Shown here piece by piece: positions 1 through 5,359 of a stretch of 6,719 nucleotides of DNA. Made by a program: the position numbers and the translations under genes. Within the stretch, counting starts at the first letter, position 1; every line of letters begins with the position of its first letter. The stretch comes from Methanomicrobiales archaeon (GTDB taxonomy: Archaea > Halobacteriota > Methanomicrobia > Methanomicrobiales > JACTUA01): positions 1 to 6,719 of the forward strand of contig JAJRCP010000075.1 in assembly GCA_028678885.1 (NCBI GenBank), given 5' to 3'. The notes beneath the pieces were generated by a model, which did not search any database, was not told the origin of the DNA, and was given only the letters and a program-made list of their open reading frames with translations.

Positions 1-118
1 AACCTCCCCCATCTTGAAACTCCCTAATTTTACTCATTGATAAAAGGATGACATATTGCGGAAGAGTATACGATAGTCCTTTACCTTGTGAAATCACCCC
101 GCGGTATTACCCCACTAG

Positions 119-126
119 TTTATATA
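119..126 (+). promoter_or_regulatory. Putative TATA box of tbp, implying a leaderless transcript
   Basis: TTTATATA is centred about 27 bp before the tbp ATG at 150. Archaeal transcription starts about 25 bp downstream of the TATA centre, so the predicted start falls at or within a few bases of the ATG. No Shine-Dalgarno sequence precedes that ATG, which agrees with a leaderless mRNA. The box is seen; the start site is inferred. Confidence 0.55.
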
Positions 127-133
127 CTGTCCA

Positions 134-151
134 ATGTTTATTTATAAACAT
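134..151. repeat. 18-bp palindrome over the tbp start codon
   Basis: ATGTTTAT and ATAAACAT form perfect 8-base arms around a central TT. The right arm includes the first two bases of the tbp ATG. The element therefore covers the predicted transcription start, where a bound dimeric protein would block transcription. It could be an operator or an AT-rich coincidence; the sequence alone cannot separate these. Confidence 0.5.
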
Positions 152-710
152 GAGTGCCCGGCCTGAAGAGTCATTGAAGATTGAAAATATCGTCGCCTCT
201 GCAAAGGTCAGCGATTCTCTTGATTTGGCAGATCTCGCCACCAAGATCCCGGATGCAGAATATAATAAAAAGAGATTCCCCGGAGTAGTACTTCGGATGC
301 AGGATCCAAAAATCGCTGCATTGGTTTTTGGATCTGGAAAACTCGTGCTGACCGGTGCAAAAAGCATCGAAAGCCTAGGAAAGGGCTTGGAGATTCTAGG
401 GAATCAGCTTCGGTCACTAGGGATTAAGATTCCAGACAAACTGACCTACAAGATCCAGAATATTGTCACCTCCGCTGACCTTCATACCCCAATCAATTTA
501 AATAAAATCGCGGTGGGTTTCAATCTAGAGCGAATCGAGTACGAACCGGAACAATTTCCCGGTTTGGTCTACCGGCTCGAAGACCCTAAAGTTGTGGTTC
601 TTCTATTCGGATCAGGTAAATTGATCATCACGGGGGGAAAGAAGCCCGAGGATGCAAAGAGAGCGGTTCAGAAGATCCTCTCTGACCTCTCCAATCTCGG
701 TCTTATTTAA
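150..710 (+). CDS. tbp: TATA-box binding protein (TBP)
   Basis: General archaeal transcription factor that binds and bends the TATA box and recruits TFB and RNA polymerase. The 186-residue protein shows the two-fold TBP saddle: repeat 1 about residues 8-93 and repeat 2 about 98-185. Each repeat has the hallmark FPG (43-45 and 136-138) and FGSGK (60-64 and 153-157) segments, whose phenylalanines insert into DNA in this family, followed by TGAKS or TGGKK. Length is normal for archaeal TBP and there is no acidic C-terminal tail. The frame is open back to 48, but the family N-terminus and the TATA box at 119 support the ATG at 150. Methanogens often carry several TBPs, so whether this is the main or an accessory copy cannot be told here. 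An HTH regulator follows after 112 bp on the same strand. Confidence 0.95.
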   Translation: MSARPEESLKIENIVASAKVSDSLDLADLATKIPDAEYNKKRFPGVVLRMQDPKIAALVFGSGKLVLTGAKSIESLGKGLEILGNQLRSLGIKIPDKLTYKIQNIVTSADLHTPINLNKIAVGFNLERIEYEPEQFPGLVYRLEDPKVVVLLFGSGKLIITGGKKPEDAKRAVQKILSDLSNLGLI

Positions 711-769
711 TACCATCCTTTATTTCAGGGCTTTTGAAGGCCTATTTTAAGCAGATAAATGGAAAATAA

Positions 770-800
770 AAATATTTTTAAAGTATTATTTAAAATATTT
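770..800 (+). promoter_or_regulatory. AT-rich promoter with inverted repeat upstream of the HTH regulator
   Basis: AAATATTTT (770-778) and AAAATATTT (792-800) are perfect 9-base inverted arms separated by 13 bases. The left arm doubles as a TATA-like element; initiation about 25 bp downstream, near 800, would give a short leader carrying the ribosome binding site at 811. The right arm would then lie between TATA and start site, a usual place for archaeal repressors. Autoregulation by the downstream HTH protein is an inference. The low complexity of the AT-rich stretch lowers confidence. Confidence 0.4.
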
Positions 801-810
801 AATAATAATC

Positions 811-816
811 GGAGGT
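811..816 (+). promoter_or_regulatory. Ribosome binding site that fixes a TTG start
   Basis: GGAGGT lies 6 bases before a TTG codon at 823. No ATG or GTG in the frame is equally well placed, so the site decides the start of the regulator gene. Confidence 0.75.
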
Positions 817-822
817 ATCCTT

Positions 823-1200
823 TTGAATCCTACGAATTTCTTATCCTTCACTGAAAAAGAAGAGCACATCACTGATATTCTCGTTGGTCTGGGGCTGAGG
901 CGGAATGTTGCTCGTGTTCTTGTATACCTATCTAGCACTGATGAAGCAACCTCCCGGATGATCGAACGTGGGACGGATCTCCGGCAACCCGAAGTGAGCA
1001 TGGCGATGAGGCAGCTGCGAGAGTTCCAGTGGATTGAAAGCACCGAAAGCAAAGGTGACAACAAGGGGCGGCCTGTGAAGATCTATCGACTCTCCCGCCC
1101 TTTCAAGGAGATCATGGACTTTATAGAGGGAGAAAAGAAAAAGGATGCACGGATACAGCTAGAACTCGTGCAGAAACTGCGTGAAGCCGTCTCAGTATGA
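823..1200 (+). CDS. Winged helix-turn-helix transcriptional regulator (TrmB/MarR/ArsR-like)
   Basis: Small DNA-binding protein of 125 residues. Residues 15-40 form the lead helices. An HTH follows at about 42-67 (from ATSRMIERGTDL through the VSMAMRQLRE recognition helix). A charged wing lies near 77-90 with the GRPVKIYRL pattern typical of archaeal winged-helix regulators. Residues 94-122 form a highly charged helix that could dimerise. No ligand-binding domain and no cysteine metal site is present, so the signal is unknown. Translation starts at TTG, supported by the GGAGGT motif. The gene lies 112 bp after tbp on the same strand with its own AT-rich promoter and meets rpiA tail to tail with a 9-bp overlap. 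The HTH assignment is firm; the subfamily and targets are not established. Confidence 0.8.
   Translation: MNPTNFLSFTEKEEHITDILVGLGLRRNVARVLVYLSSTDEATSRMIERGTDLRQPEVSMAMRQLREFQWIESTESKGDNKGRPVKIYRLSRPFKEIMDFIEGEKKKDARIQLELVQKLREAVSV
1131..1142 (-). terminator. Possible T-rich terminator of rpiA
   Basis: On the minus strand this reads TTTTTCTTTTCT, 50-60 bases past the rpiA stop and inside the opposing HTH gene. Archaeal RNA polymerase terminates at T-rich tracts without needing a hairpin. The tract also encodes the lysine-rich helix of the HTH protein, so the assignment is tentative. Confidence 0.3.
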
Positions 1201-1884
1201 GATGAAGCGTATTTTTCTCTCTGTCCCCACCACCACTTTTGTTTTTCGGGAAAAACGTGTAAACAACCCCGTCCCCACCACACCGGGGATCGTATCCAGT
1301 TCGCTCTCCAGCTCGGATGGATCAGTTAGAATGCCAAAATCGCAATCAAGCAGGAAATTTCCATTATCGGTGATAACCGGGCCATCTTTTCCCTGTCCTT
1401 CTCGTAGGCTTGCCTTTCCTCCGAGGTGATGAATGGCTCGAGATACATGACCCCAGGCAAAAGGAATAACCTCCACTGGAACGGGTAAATCGAGGGATTC
1501 AGAGAGCTTCTGCGGGGTGACAACAATTACCAGTTCACGGGCAGCATCGGCGACACACTTTTCCCTTGTATGGGCACCGCCCCTACCCTTGATCAAGCAT
1601 CCATGGGTATCAACTTGATCTGCACCGTCAATGGCGATATCCAGGGTATCCACTTCCTCCAGTGCGACAAGCGGGATATGGAACAACCGGGCTCGCATGA
1701 TCGTCTGGAGGGAGGTGGGTACGCCTCGGATCGAAAGTCCATCCTCAATACGGGCAGAGAGGCGTTCAAGGGTAAAATAGACCGTGGACCCGGTACCAAG
1801 ACCAACAATCATCCCATCCTCTACAAGGTCTGCAGCACTGTACGCTGCCCTTTTTTTCATTGATTCTTCTCTCGGAGACTGCAC
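1192..1884 (-). CDS. rpiA: Ribose-5-phosphate isomerase A
   Basis: Interconverts ribose 5-phosphate and ribulose 5-phosphate in the cytoplasm. In methanogens this mainly serves ribose supply for nucleotides. The 230-residue protein carries the RpiA signatures in order: GLGTGST phosphate-binding loop (28-34), GVPTSLQT (54-61), DGAD (86-89), KGRGGAHTREK (99-109) with the predicted catalytic Glu108, VEVIPFA (137-143), ITDNGN (171-176) and the terminal GVVGTGLF region. Length is normal. The third glycine-loop position is Arg (KGRGGA) where many family members have Gly. The GTG at 1884 is preferred over the ATG at 1860 because AAGGTGAT sits 8 bases before it. The stop overlaps the convergent regulator by 9 bp. 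Possible minus-strand TATA elements lie at 1928-1935 and 1939-1947, not resolved further. Confidence 0.93.
   Translation of the reverse strand: MQSPREESMKKRAAYSAADLVEDGMIVGLGTGSTVYFTLERLSARIEDGLSIRGVPTSLQTIMRARLFHIPLVALEEVDTLDIAIDGADQVDTHGCLIKGRGGAHTREKCVADAARELVIVVTPQKLSESLDLPVPVEVIPFAWGHVSRAIHHLGGKASLREGQGKDGPVITDNGNFLLDCDFGILTDPSELESELDTIPGVVGTGLFTRFSRKTKVVVGTERKIRFISY
1211..1246 (+). terminator. Possible T-rich terminator of the HTH gene
   Basis: Two T-rich tracts (1211-1216 and 1237-1246, the latter TTTTGTTTTT) follow the HTH stop at 1200, inside the 3' end of rpiA. With no space between the convergent genes, termination must occur within the partner, and these are the only obvious tracts. 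Tentative. Confidence 0.3.
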
Positions 1885-1892
1885 ACCGGAGT

Positions 1893-1900
1893 ATCACCTT
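1893..1900 (-). promoter_or_regulatory. Ribosome binding site that fixes the GTG start of rpiA
   Basis: The minus strand reads AAGGTGAT, close to the full anti-Shine-Dalgarno complement, 8 bases before GTG at 1884. The in-frame ATG at 1860 has only weak purine-rich sequence ahead of it. Confidence 0.7.
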
Positions 1901-1961
1901 TTGGTTATATGAAGGATGTGATATGGGGTTAAAAGCCGGTTTAAAACATTAATTCATCAGC

Positions 1962-2329
1962 GAACAAGAAAACATATCTAATCATCGCTATTCAAAGGGA
2001 AGAGGAATAGCAGGTATCTAGATCCCTAAATTTTTCATCTGAGAAATCATCGTTTTTTAGATACCTCTGGTAGGAAAGGTTCTGCAAGGTATCGGCATTC
2101 TTGTTCAAGGTGGGAGATGGAATTCTTCTCTTATCCACTCCGATTCGTTCAAAAAATCGATTTATCGCTAGATAGAGATCAAATCAGCAGATGGAACATG
2201 AATAGAAGAGTTTGATATTATGGTAGGAGTAGGACTCCTTCTGTCACTTTCTTGTTCAGGATAGGAAGTAAAGAGAATAGTGTATCTCTTCAAACCCGGT
2301 TATTTTTTTTAACAGGTAAACCCTTGTTC
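1962..2329. repeat. Dispersed 9-mer TTCTTGTTC in the rpiA-surE gap
   Basis: TTCTTGTTC occurs at 2098-2106 and 2249-2257, and inverted as GAACAAGAA at 1962-1970. A shorter CTTGTTC occurs at 2323-2329. The first two continue as CAAGG and CAGG. I did not notice other copies in the coding parts of the window. Spacing is irregular (about 135, 151 and 74 bp), so this is not a tandem or CRISPR-like array. Protein-binding sites or degraded repeats are possible. Confidence 0.35.
2012..2066. repeat. Stem-loop with AGGTATCTA/TAGATACCT arms
   Basis: AGGTATCTA (2012-2020) pairs perfectly with TAGATACCT (2058-2066). One G-U and one A-U pair can extend it inward on the RNA level. The loop of about 37 bases contains a smaller hairpin, TTTC/GAAA around ATCTGA. 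No T-run follows either arm, so it does not look like a terminator. Confidence 0.4.
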
Positions 2330-2358
2330 GTATAATAATACAGCGGCAGATTTGAGCT

Positions 2359-3141
2359 CTATTTTATGAACAGACGACGCATTGCTTCGGTAGCTCCGGT
2401 GGCAGTGCAATCGAGAGTAATCGGTGTGATGGATATTGAACCCCGTGCGATAGCATGGACATCAGTCCCTTCCTCTGCATCGGTCATGAGGGGACCATTT
2501 ATCCAGTAATACGGTCTACCTCTCGGATCGAGTCGTTTTTCGACGCCGGTAAGGAAGAGTTTGGGGGCCAAGCGTGTGATTTCATATTCCCCCGTTATAC
2601 GGAATGGTATATTCACATTGATAACATCTGCCTCTTCTGGAAATCCGTGCTTCAGCAACCGTTCACAGATGTCTCTCACTATCTCTCCGGCATGATCAAA
2701 ACTCCGTTGGTAGAAACGAGGGTCCTCGAATTTATCAGCCTGGTTCTCCACCTGGAGGGAAAATGCGATACTCTTCGCACCCTGGTTTGCCGCCTCCAAT
2801 GCCGCACCCACTGTTCCTGATGTCATGATGGATTCGTATGAGAGATTCTCCCCGATATTAATACCGCTCACCACCAAAGCTGGATCGATCCGCAGGGCAT
2901 ATAATCCAATAATCACTGCATCCGTGGGTTTTCCACTAACTGAGATCGCCCGGATATTGTTCATGGATACCTCATCTGCTCGGATAGGCTCAAATATGGA
3001 TATGGAACGACCTACCGCGCTCTGTTGGGCGGCAGGAGCGACTATCATTACCTCAGCAAGGGGGGCAAGAGCGCGGTAGGCAGCCCAGAGGCCCGCGGAG
3101 GAGATTCCGTCATCATTAGTGAGCAGAATGCGGGATTTCAT
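2359..3141 (-). CDS. surE: 5'/3'-nucleotidase SurE
   Basis: Metal-dependent phosphatase of the SurE family, which removes phosphate from nucleoside 5'- and 3'-monophosphates and in some members from short polyphosphate. The 260-residue protein has the family N-terminus LLTNDDGI (6-13) with predicted metal ligands Asn9, Asp10 and Asp11. It also has Ser41 in the QQSAVGRS loop, Asn95 in SGINIGEN and the SGTVGAA segment (108-114), which together make the usual four-ligand site. Length is normal. The frame stays open upstream to 3315, but the ATG at 3141 gives the family N-terminus, so the extra 58 codons are rejected. The ribosome binding site is weak (GGGA close to the ATG). A minus-strand CTATTTTT at 3170-3177 could be a TATA box giving a very short leader. 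It is divergent from mfnD across 189 bp. Confidence 0.93.
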   Translation of the reverse strand: MKSRILLTNDDGISSAGLWAAYRALAPLAEVMIVAPAAQQSAVGRSISIFEPIRADEVSMNNIRAISVSGKPTDAVIIGLYALRIDPALVVSGINIGENLSYESIMTSGTVGAALEAANQGAKSIAFSLQVENQADKFEDPRFYQRSFDHAGEIVRDICERLLKHGFPEEADVINVNIPFRITGEYEITRLAPKLFLTGVEKRLDPRGRPYYWINGPLMTDAEEGTDVHAIARGSISITPITLDCTATGATEAMRRLFIK

Positions 3142-3319
3142 ATTCCCGGTGAAATATGCACGTTCTCGGAAAAATAGATGATCCACGATTGGGGCATGTA
3201 CAGGGAAACTTCCTTCTTTTGAAAAGTGGTCTCTGTATCCTATTGACCAGAGAATTTGTACAAACTCAGACTGATGATCGGCTGGATCTACCAGCAGGGT
3301 GAAGTGAGGGTACACCTAT

Positions 3320-3334
3320 ATGAATTTAACATGA
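3320..3334 (+). other. 4-codon mini-ORF overlapping the mfnD start
   Basis: ATG-AAT-TTA-ACA-TGA encodes MNLT. Its TGA overlaps the mfnD ATG in an ATGA arrangement. The nearest purine-rich site, GAGGG at 3306-3310, is 9 bases before this ATG but 20 before that of mfnD, so translation could begin here and re-initiate at mfnD. A chance ATG is equally possible. Confidence 0.3.
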
Positions 3335-4215
3335 AAGTGCTCCTTGCCGAGTATGCGATGTTTCATGATCCTTTCCTTGCCTCCGAAGGAAAAGCGATGC
3401 TTGGAGTGCTCACGAACAGTTTCACCCGTTGTGGATATGATGTGGTAATACCGGACCGGGAAGACCTGGCGGTGGAGATCTCCCGGCTCGCTCCTCAGAG
3501 TGATATTGGGCTAGTGATTGCACCTGACCATCTCCTTGCACGGTATACGAGTATCCTCGAACGCCATACCCGGAATCTTGGCTGCGGGGCGATGAGTGCT
3601 GCGATATGCGCTCATAAACAGAAGACAGGGATGATCCTGGCGTCCCATGGAATCCCAGTTCCGGAAGAGATGCCGAAGGGGCTCCGAGTGGTAAAACCGG
3701 TACAGGGATGCGGTTCCAAGGGAGTGCGCCTGACCCGCACACTGCCCAGAAAGGGAGAATTTGCCCAGAAGTACATTGAAGGAGATCACCTCAGCGTAAG
3801 TGTTCTCGCAGGACGGGTCGTCGGAGAGGCCTGTCTGTATTATAGTGGGAAGCCGCCGATTCCCCTCGCCATCAACAAGCAGGAGATTAAAATCGAAGAT
3901 GGGGTTTTCCGGTACCTTGGAGGGGAAACCCCCCTTTATCCGCCCCGGGAGAAGGAAATTATACAAACAGCTATTCAGGTAGTACAGGTACTGGGCTGCC
4001 AGGGTTATATAGGAGTGGATGTGGTGGTCTCTGACCGGGTCTACGTGGTTGATGTAAACCCCCGTATCACAACGAGCCTCATCGGAATCGCCGCAATCAT
4101 GGAGGAGGAGATTGCAGATCTGCTGGTCAGGGCATCCCAGGGAGATATCCCACCGCAGGTCCATCACCACTGCGGAGTGCGATTTACCAAAGAGGGAAAG
4201 GTGAGCAGACAGTGA
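3331..4215 (+). CDS. mfnD: ATP-grasp ligase, probable tyramine-L-glutamate ligase
   Basis: Likely joins L-glutamate through its gamma-carboxyl to tyramine using ATP, an early step of methanofuran biosynthesis. The 294-residue protein is an ATP-grasp enzyme. It has an N-terminal Rossmann-like part (1-95), the ATP-binding segment VKPVQGCGSKGV (121-132), the YIEG hinge (148-151) and a Mg-binding C-terminal motif around GVD (228-230) and DVNPR (241-245). The last motif gives the acidic and Asn residues expected to hold metal. The specific assignment rests on similarity to methanogen MfnD as I recall it and on mfnF following directly. The ATG at 3331 gives the family N-terminus MKVLLAEYAMFHDP but has no well-spaced ribosome binding site; GTG at 3304 and ATG at 3256 are in-frame alternatives. 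Its TGA overlaps the GTG of mfnF. Confidence 0.8.
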   Translation: MKVLLAEYAMFHDPFLASEGKAMLGVLTNSFTRCGYDVVIPDREDLAVEISRLAPQSDIGLVIAPDHLLARYTSILERHTRNLGCGAMSAAICAHKQKTGMILASHGIPVPEEMPKGLRVVKPVQGCGSKGVRLTRTLPRKGEFAQKYIEGDHLSVSVLAGRVVGEACLYYSGKPPIPLAINKQEIKIEDGVFRYLGGETPLYPPREKEIIQTAIQVVQVLGCQGYIGVDVVVSDRVYVVDVNPRITTSLIGIAAIMEEEIADLLVRASQGDIPPQVHHHCGVRFTKEGKVSRQ

Positions 4216-5141
4216 TTGGGATCGACGTGGGCGGAGCGAACCTGAAAATCGTAGACGATTCAGGCGTACATATCCATCCCTGTCCCCTCTGGAAGCACGC
4301 ACCTCTTGGAGAACTTCTCGAAAACTATCGGGGAAACGAAGCAGCGGTGGTTATGACTGGCGAACTGGCAGATTGTTTCACGAGCAAGATGGACGGCATA
4401 CGTTGGATCGTTTCGACTGTGAAAGGGGTATTCTCCGACGCACGATTTTACGGTACTGATGGGCAGTTTTATCAAGAACCTGTCCCCGCACTGGCAGCCG
4501 CAAACTGGTTTGCATCCGCTGTATATCTTCTCTCCCTGTACCGTGGCACTCTGTTTGTAGATATGGGTAGCACCACGACGGATATCGTACCACTTAGGGA
4601 TCTGGAGAATCTGAAAGGACTATCAGACCTGCAACGCCTACAGAAAGGGTACCTGGTCTATCATGGGCTTCTCCGAACCAGCATTCCTTCGTTTGTCCGG
4701 GCTATCCGGATACAGGGCGTTCTCACACCGGTTAGCAGCGAGAATTTTGCACTCACGGCCGATATGCACCTTATTCTAAAGCACATCTCGACAAAGGAAT
4801 ACACCTGTGAAACTCCGGATGGAAGATCACCAACCTTGGATTCGGCAGTGCGGCGAATTGCACGGCTCGTATGCGCAGATCCGGAGGAGGTAGGAGGAAT
4901 AATAGGCGTGCAGGGTATGGCTGATCAAATCTGGGAGGCGGAAAAAGAACGAATTACCCTAGCTGTGAGACGGGTAGAACGAGAGGCAGGAACAACCGGG
5001 ATTGTGTGCGCCGGTACGGGTGGGAAGCTTTTTGCACCCTTGCTTTGGGGGATAGACCTGTATAAGGATCTCGGGGATGTTGCAGGTGCTCTTCCTGCTT
5101 ATGCAGTCCGCGAGGTGGCGTTACGAACCGCTGGATGCTAG
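4212..5141 (+). CDS. mfnF: Methanofuran biosynthesis protein MfnF
   Basis: Member of the family formerly annotated as H4MPT-linked C1 transfer pathway protein (hydantoinase/oxoprolinase or sugar-kinase fold). Characterised homologues condense gamma-glutamyltyramine with the activated aminomethyl-furan diphosphate to give the methanofuran core. The 309-residue protein has the ASKHA-like loops GIDVGGANLK (3-12), VMTGELADCF (47-56), VDMGSTTTDI (116-125) and GTGGKL (268-273). The conserved AANWFASA (96-103) and GYLVYHGLLRT (146-156) are also present. Start is GTG at 4212, overlapping the mfnD stop as GTGA, with AGGTGA 7 bases ahead; the two are clearly co-translated. Its final codons overlap the next gene by 7 bp. 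The family call is strong; the exact substrate is taken from the family. Confidence 0.85.
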   Translation: MIGIDVGGANLKIVDDSGVHIHPCPLWKHAPLGELLENYRGNEAAVVMTGELADCFTSKMDGIRWIVSTVKGVFSDARFYGTDGQFYQEPVPALAAANWFASAVYLLSLYRGTLFVDMGSTTTDIVPLRDLENLKGLSDLQRLQKGYLVYHGLLRTSIPSFVRAIRIQGVLTPVSSENFALTADMHLILKHISTKEYTCETPDGRSPTLDSAVRRIARLVCADPEEVGGIIGVQGMADQIWEAEKERITLAVRRVEREAGTTGIVCAGTGGKLFAPLLWGIDLYKDLGDVAGALPAYAVREVALRTAGC

Positions 5142-5359
5142 CTGGGATCCTGCTCTTCACCTCACTTGGGCTCTCTCTCCTCCTCTGGTTTCACGGCTAT
5201 CCGGTCTTCTTTCTCCTCCTGTTTGTCCCGCTTATTCCTCTCTTCCGAGAGCCCCACCAAGTGAAACAGTGTCCCGTGTGCGGGTGGAAGACGACAGGCC
5301 GCGAGCGCTTCTGCCCCTACGATGGAACTCCCCTTCTCGAGCTGGACTCCAAGAATTGA
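5135..5359 (+). CDS. Small membrane protein with C-terminal zinc ribbon
   Basis: A 74-residue protein of unknown function. Two hydrophobic stretches (about 2-18 and 22-37) form a probable membrane hairpin, followed by a short basic link. A half-zinc-ribbon, CPVC (46-49) and CPYD (60-63), then ends in DGTPLLEL. The fourth ligand position is Asp rather than Cys, so metal binding may be incomplete or shared between subunits. The ATG lies inside the last codons of mfnF (7-bp overlap), which implies translational coupling to the methanofuran genes. Most of the gene (5162-5359) is also covered by an opposing reading frame. The membrane-plus-CxxC architecture makes this strand the convincing one in that stretch. 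No role is assigned; membrane placement near methanofuran enzymes is only suggestive. Confidence 0.75.
   Translation: MLAGILLFTSLGLSLLLWFHGYPVFFLLLFVPLIPLFREPHQVKQCPVCGWKTTGRERFCPYDGTPLLELDSKN

Larger units (their letters stand above)
1885..2358. other. 474-bp region without a gene between rpiA and surE
   Basis: No frame on either strand carries a convincing gene here; the longest candidates are a few codons and lack family features. The region is more AT-rich than its flanks. It holds the rpiA ribosome binding site and promoter on the right of rpiA, the 3' side of surE, an 11-pair stem-loop (2012-2066), a short hairpin with AGGAGT/ACTCCT arms (2225-2239), three copies of a 9-mer, a palindrome AAATCGATTT (2154-2163) and an 8-T tract within GTTA/TAAC (2299-2313). 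A small RNA or the remains of a lost gene are both possible. Confidence 0.5.

Noticed and set aside
48..149. N-terminal extension of TBP by 34 codons
   Set aside because: The extra residues do not resemble TBP, and the TATA box at 119-126 lies inside them, so they would not be transcribed.
727..756. Possible hairpin terminator after tbp (GGGCTTTTGAAGGCC)
   Set aside because: The arms do not pair well (GGGC against GGCC) and no clear T-run follows; the T-rich stretch at 718-726 is too weak to call.
1223..1281. Direct repeat GTCCCCACCAC (1223-1233 and 1271-1281)
   Set aside because: Both copies encode Val-Val-Gly-Thr segments of RpiA, so protein sequence explains them.
2220..2264. 14-codon ORF MVGVGLLLSLSCSG that looks like a short signal peptide
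   Set aside because: It stops at once after the hydrophobic stretch, has no convincing ribosome binding site and no mature domain in any frame.
2455..2820. Open plus-strand frame opposite surE
   Set aside because: Antisense shadow of SurE with no domain features.
3255..3264. Palindrome TTTGTACAAA in the surE-mfnD spacer
   Set aside because: A 10-bp palindrome is short enough to arise by chance, and it is not placed at a recognisable TATA or start site.
3142..3315. N-terminal extension of SurE by 58 codons
   Set aside because: SurE proteins begin directly with the LLTNDDGI strand; the extension has no family features and takes up the divergent promoter spacer.
3511..4302. Long open frame (263 codons) on the minus strand across mfnD
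   Set aside because: It is wholly antisense to a well-supported ATP-grasp gene, shows no recognisable motif and has no clear ribosome binding site.
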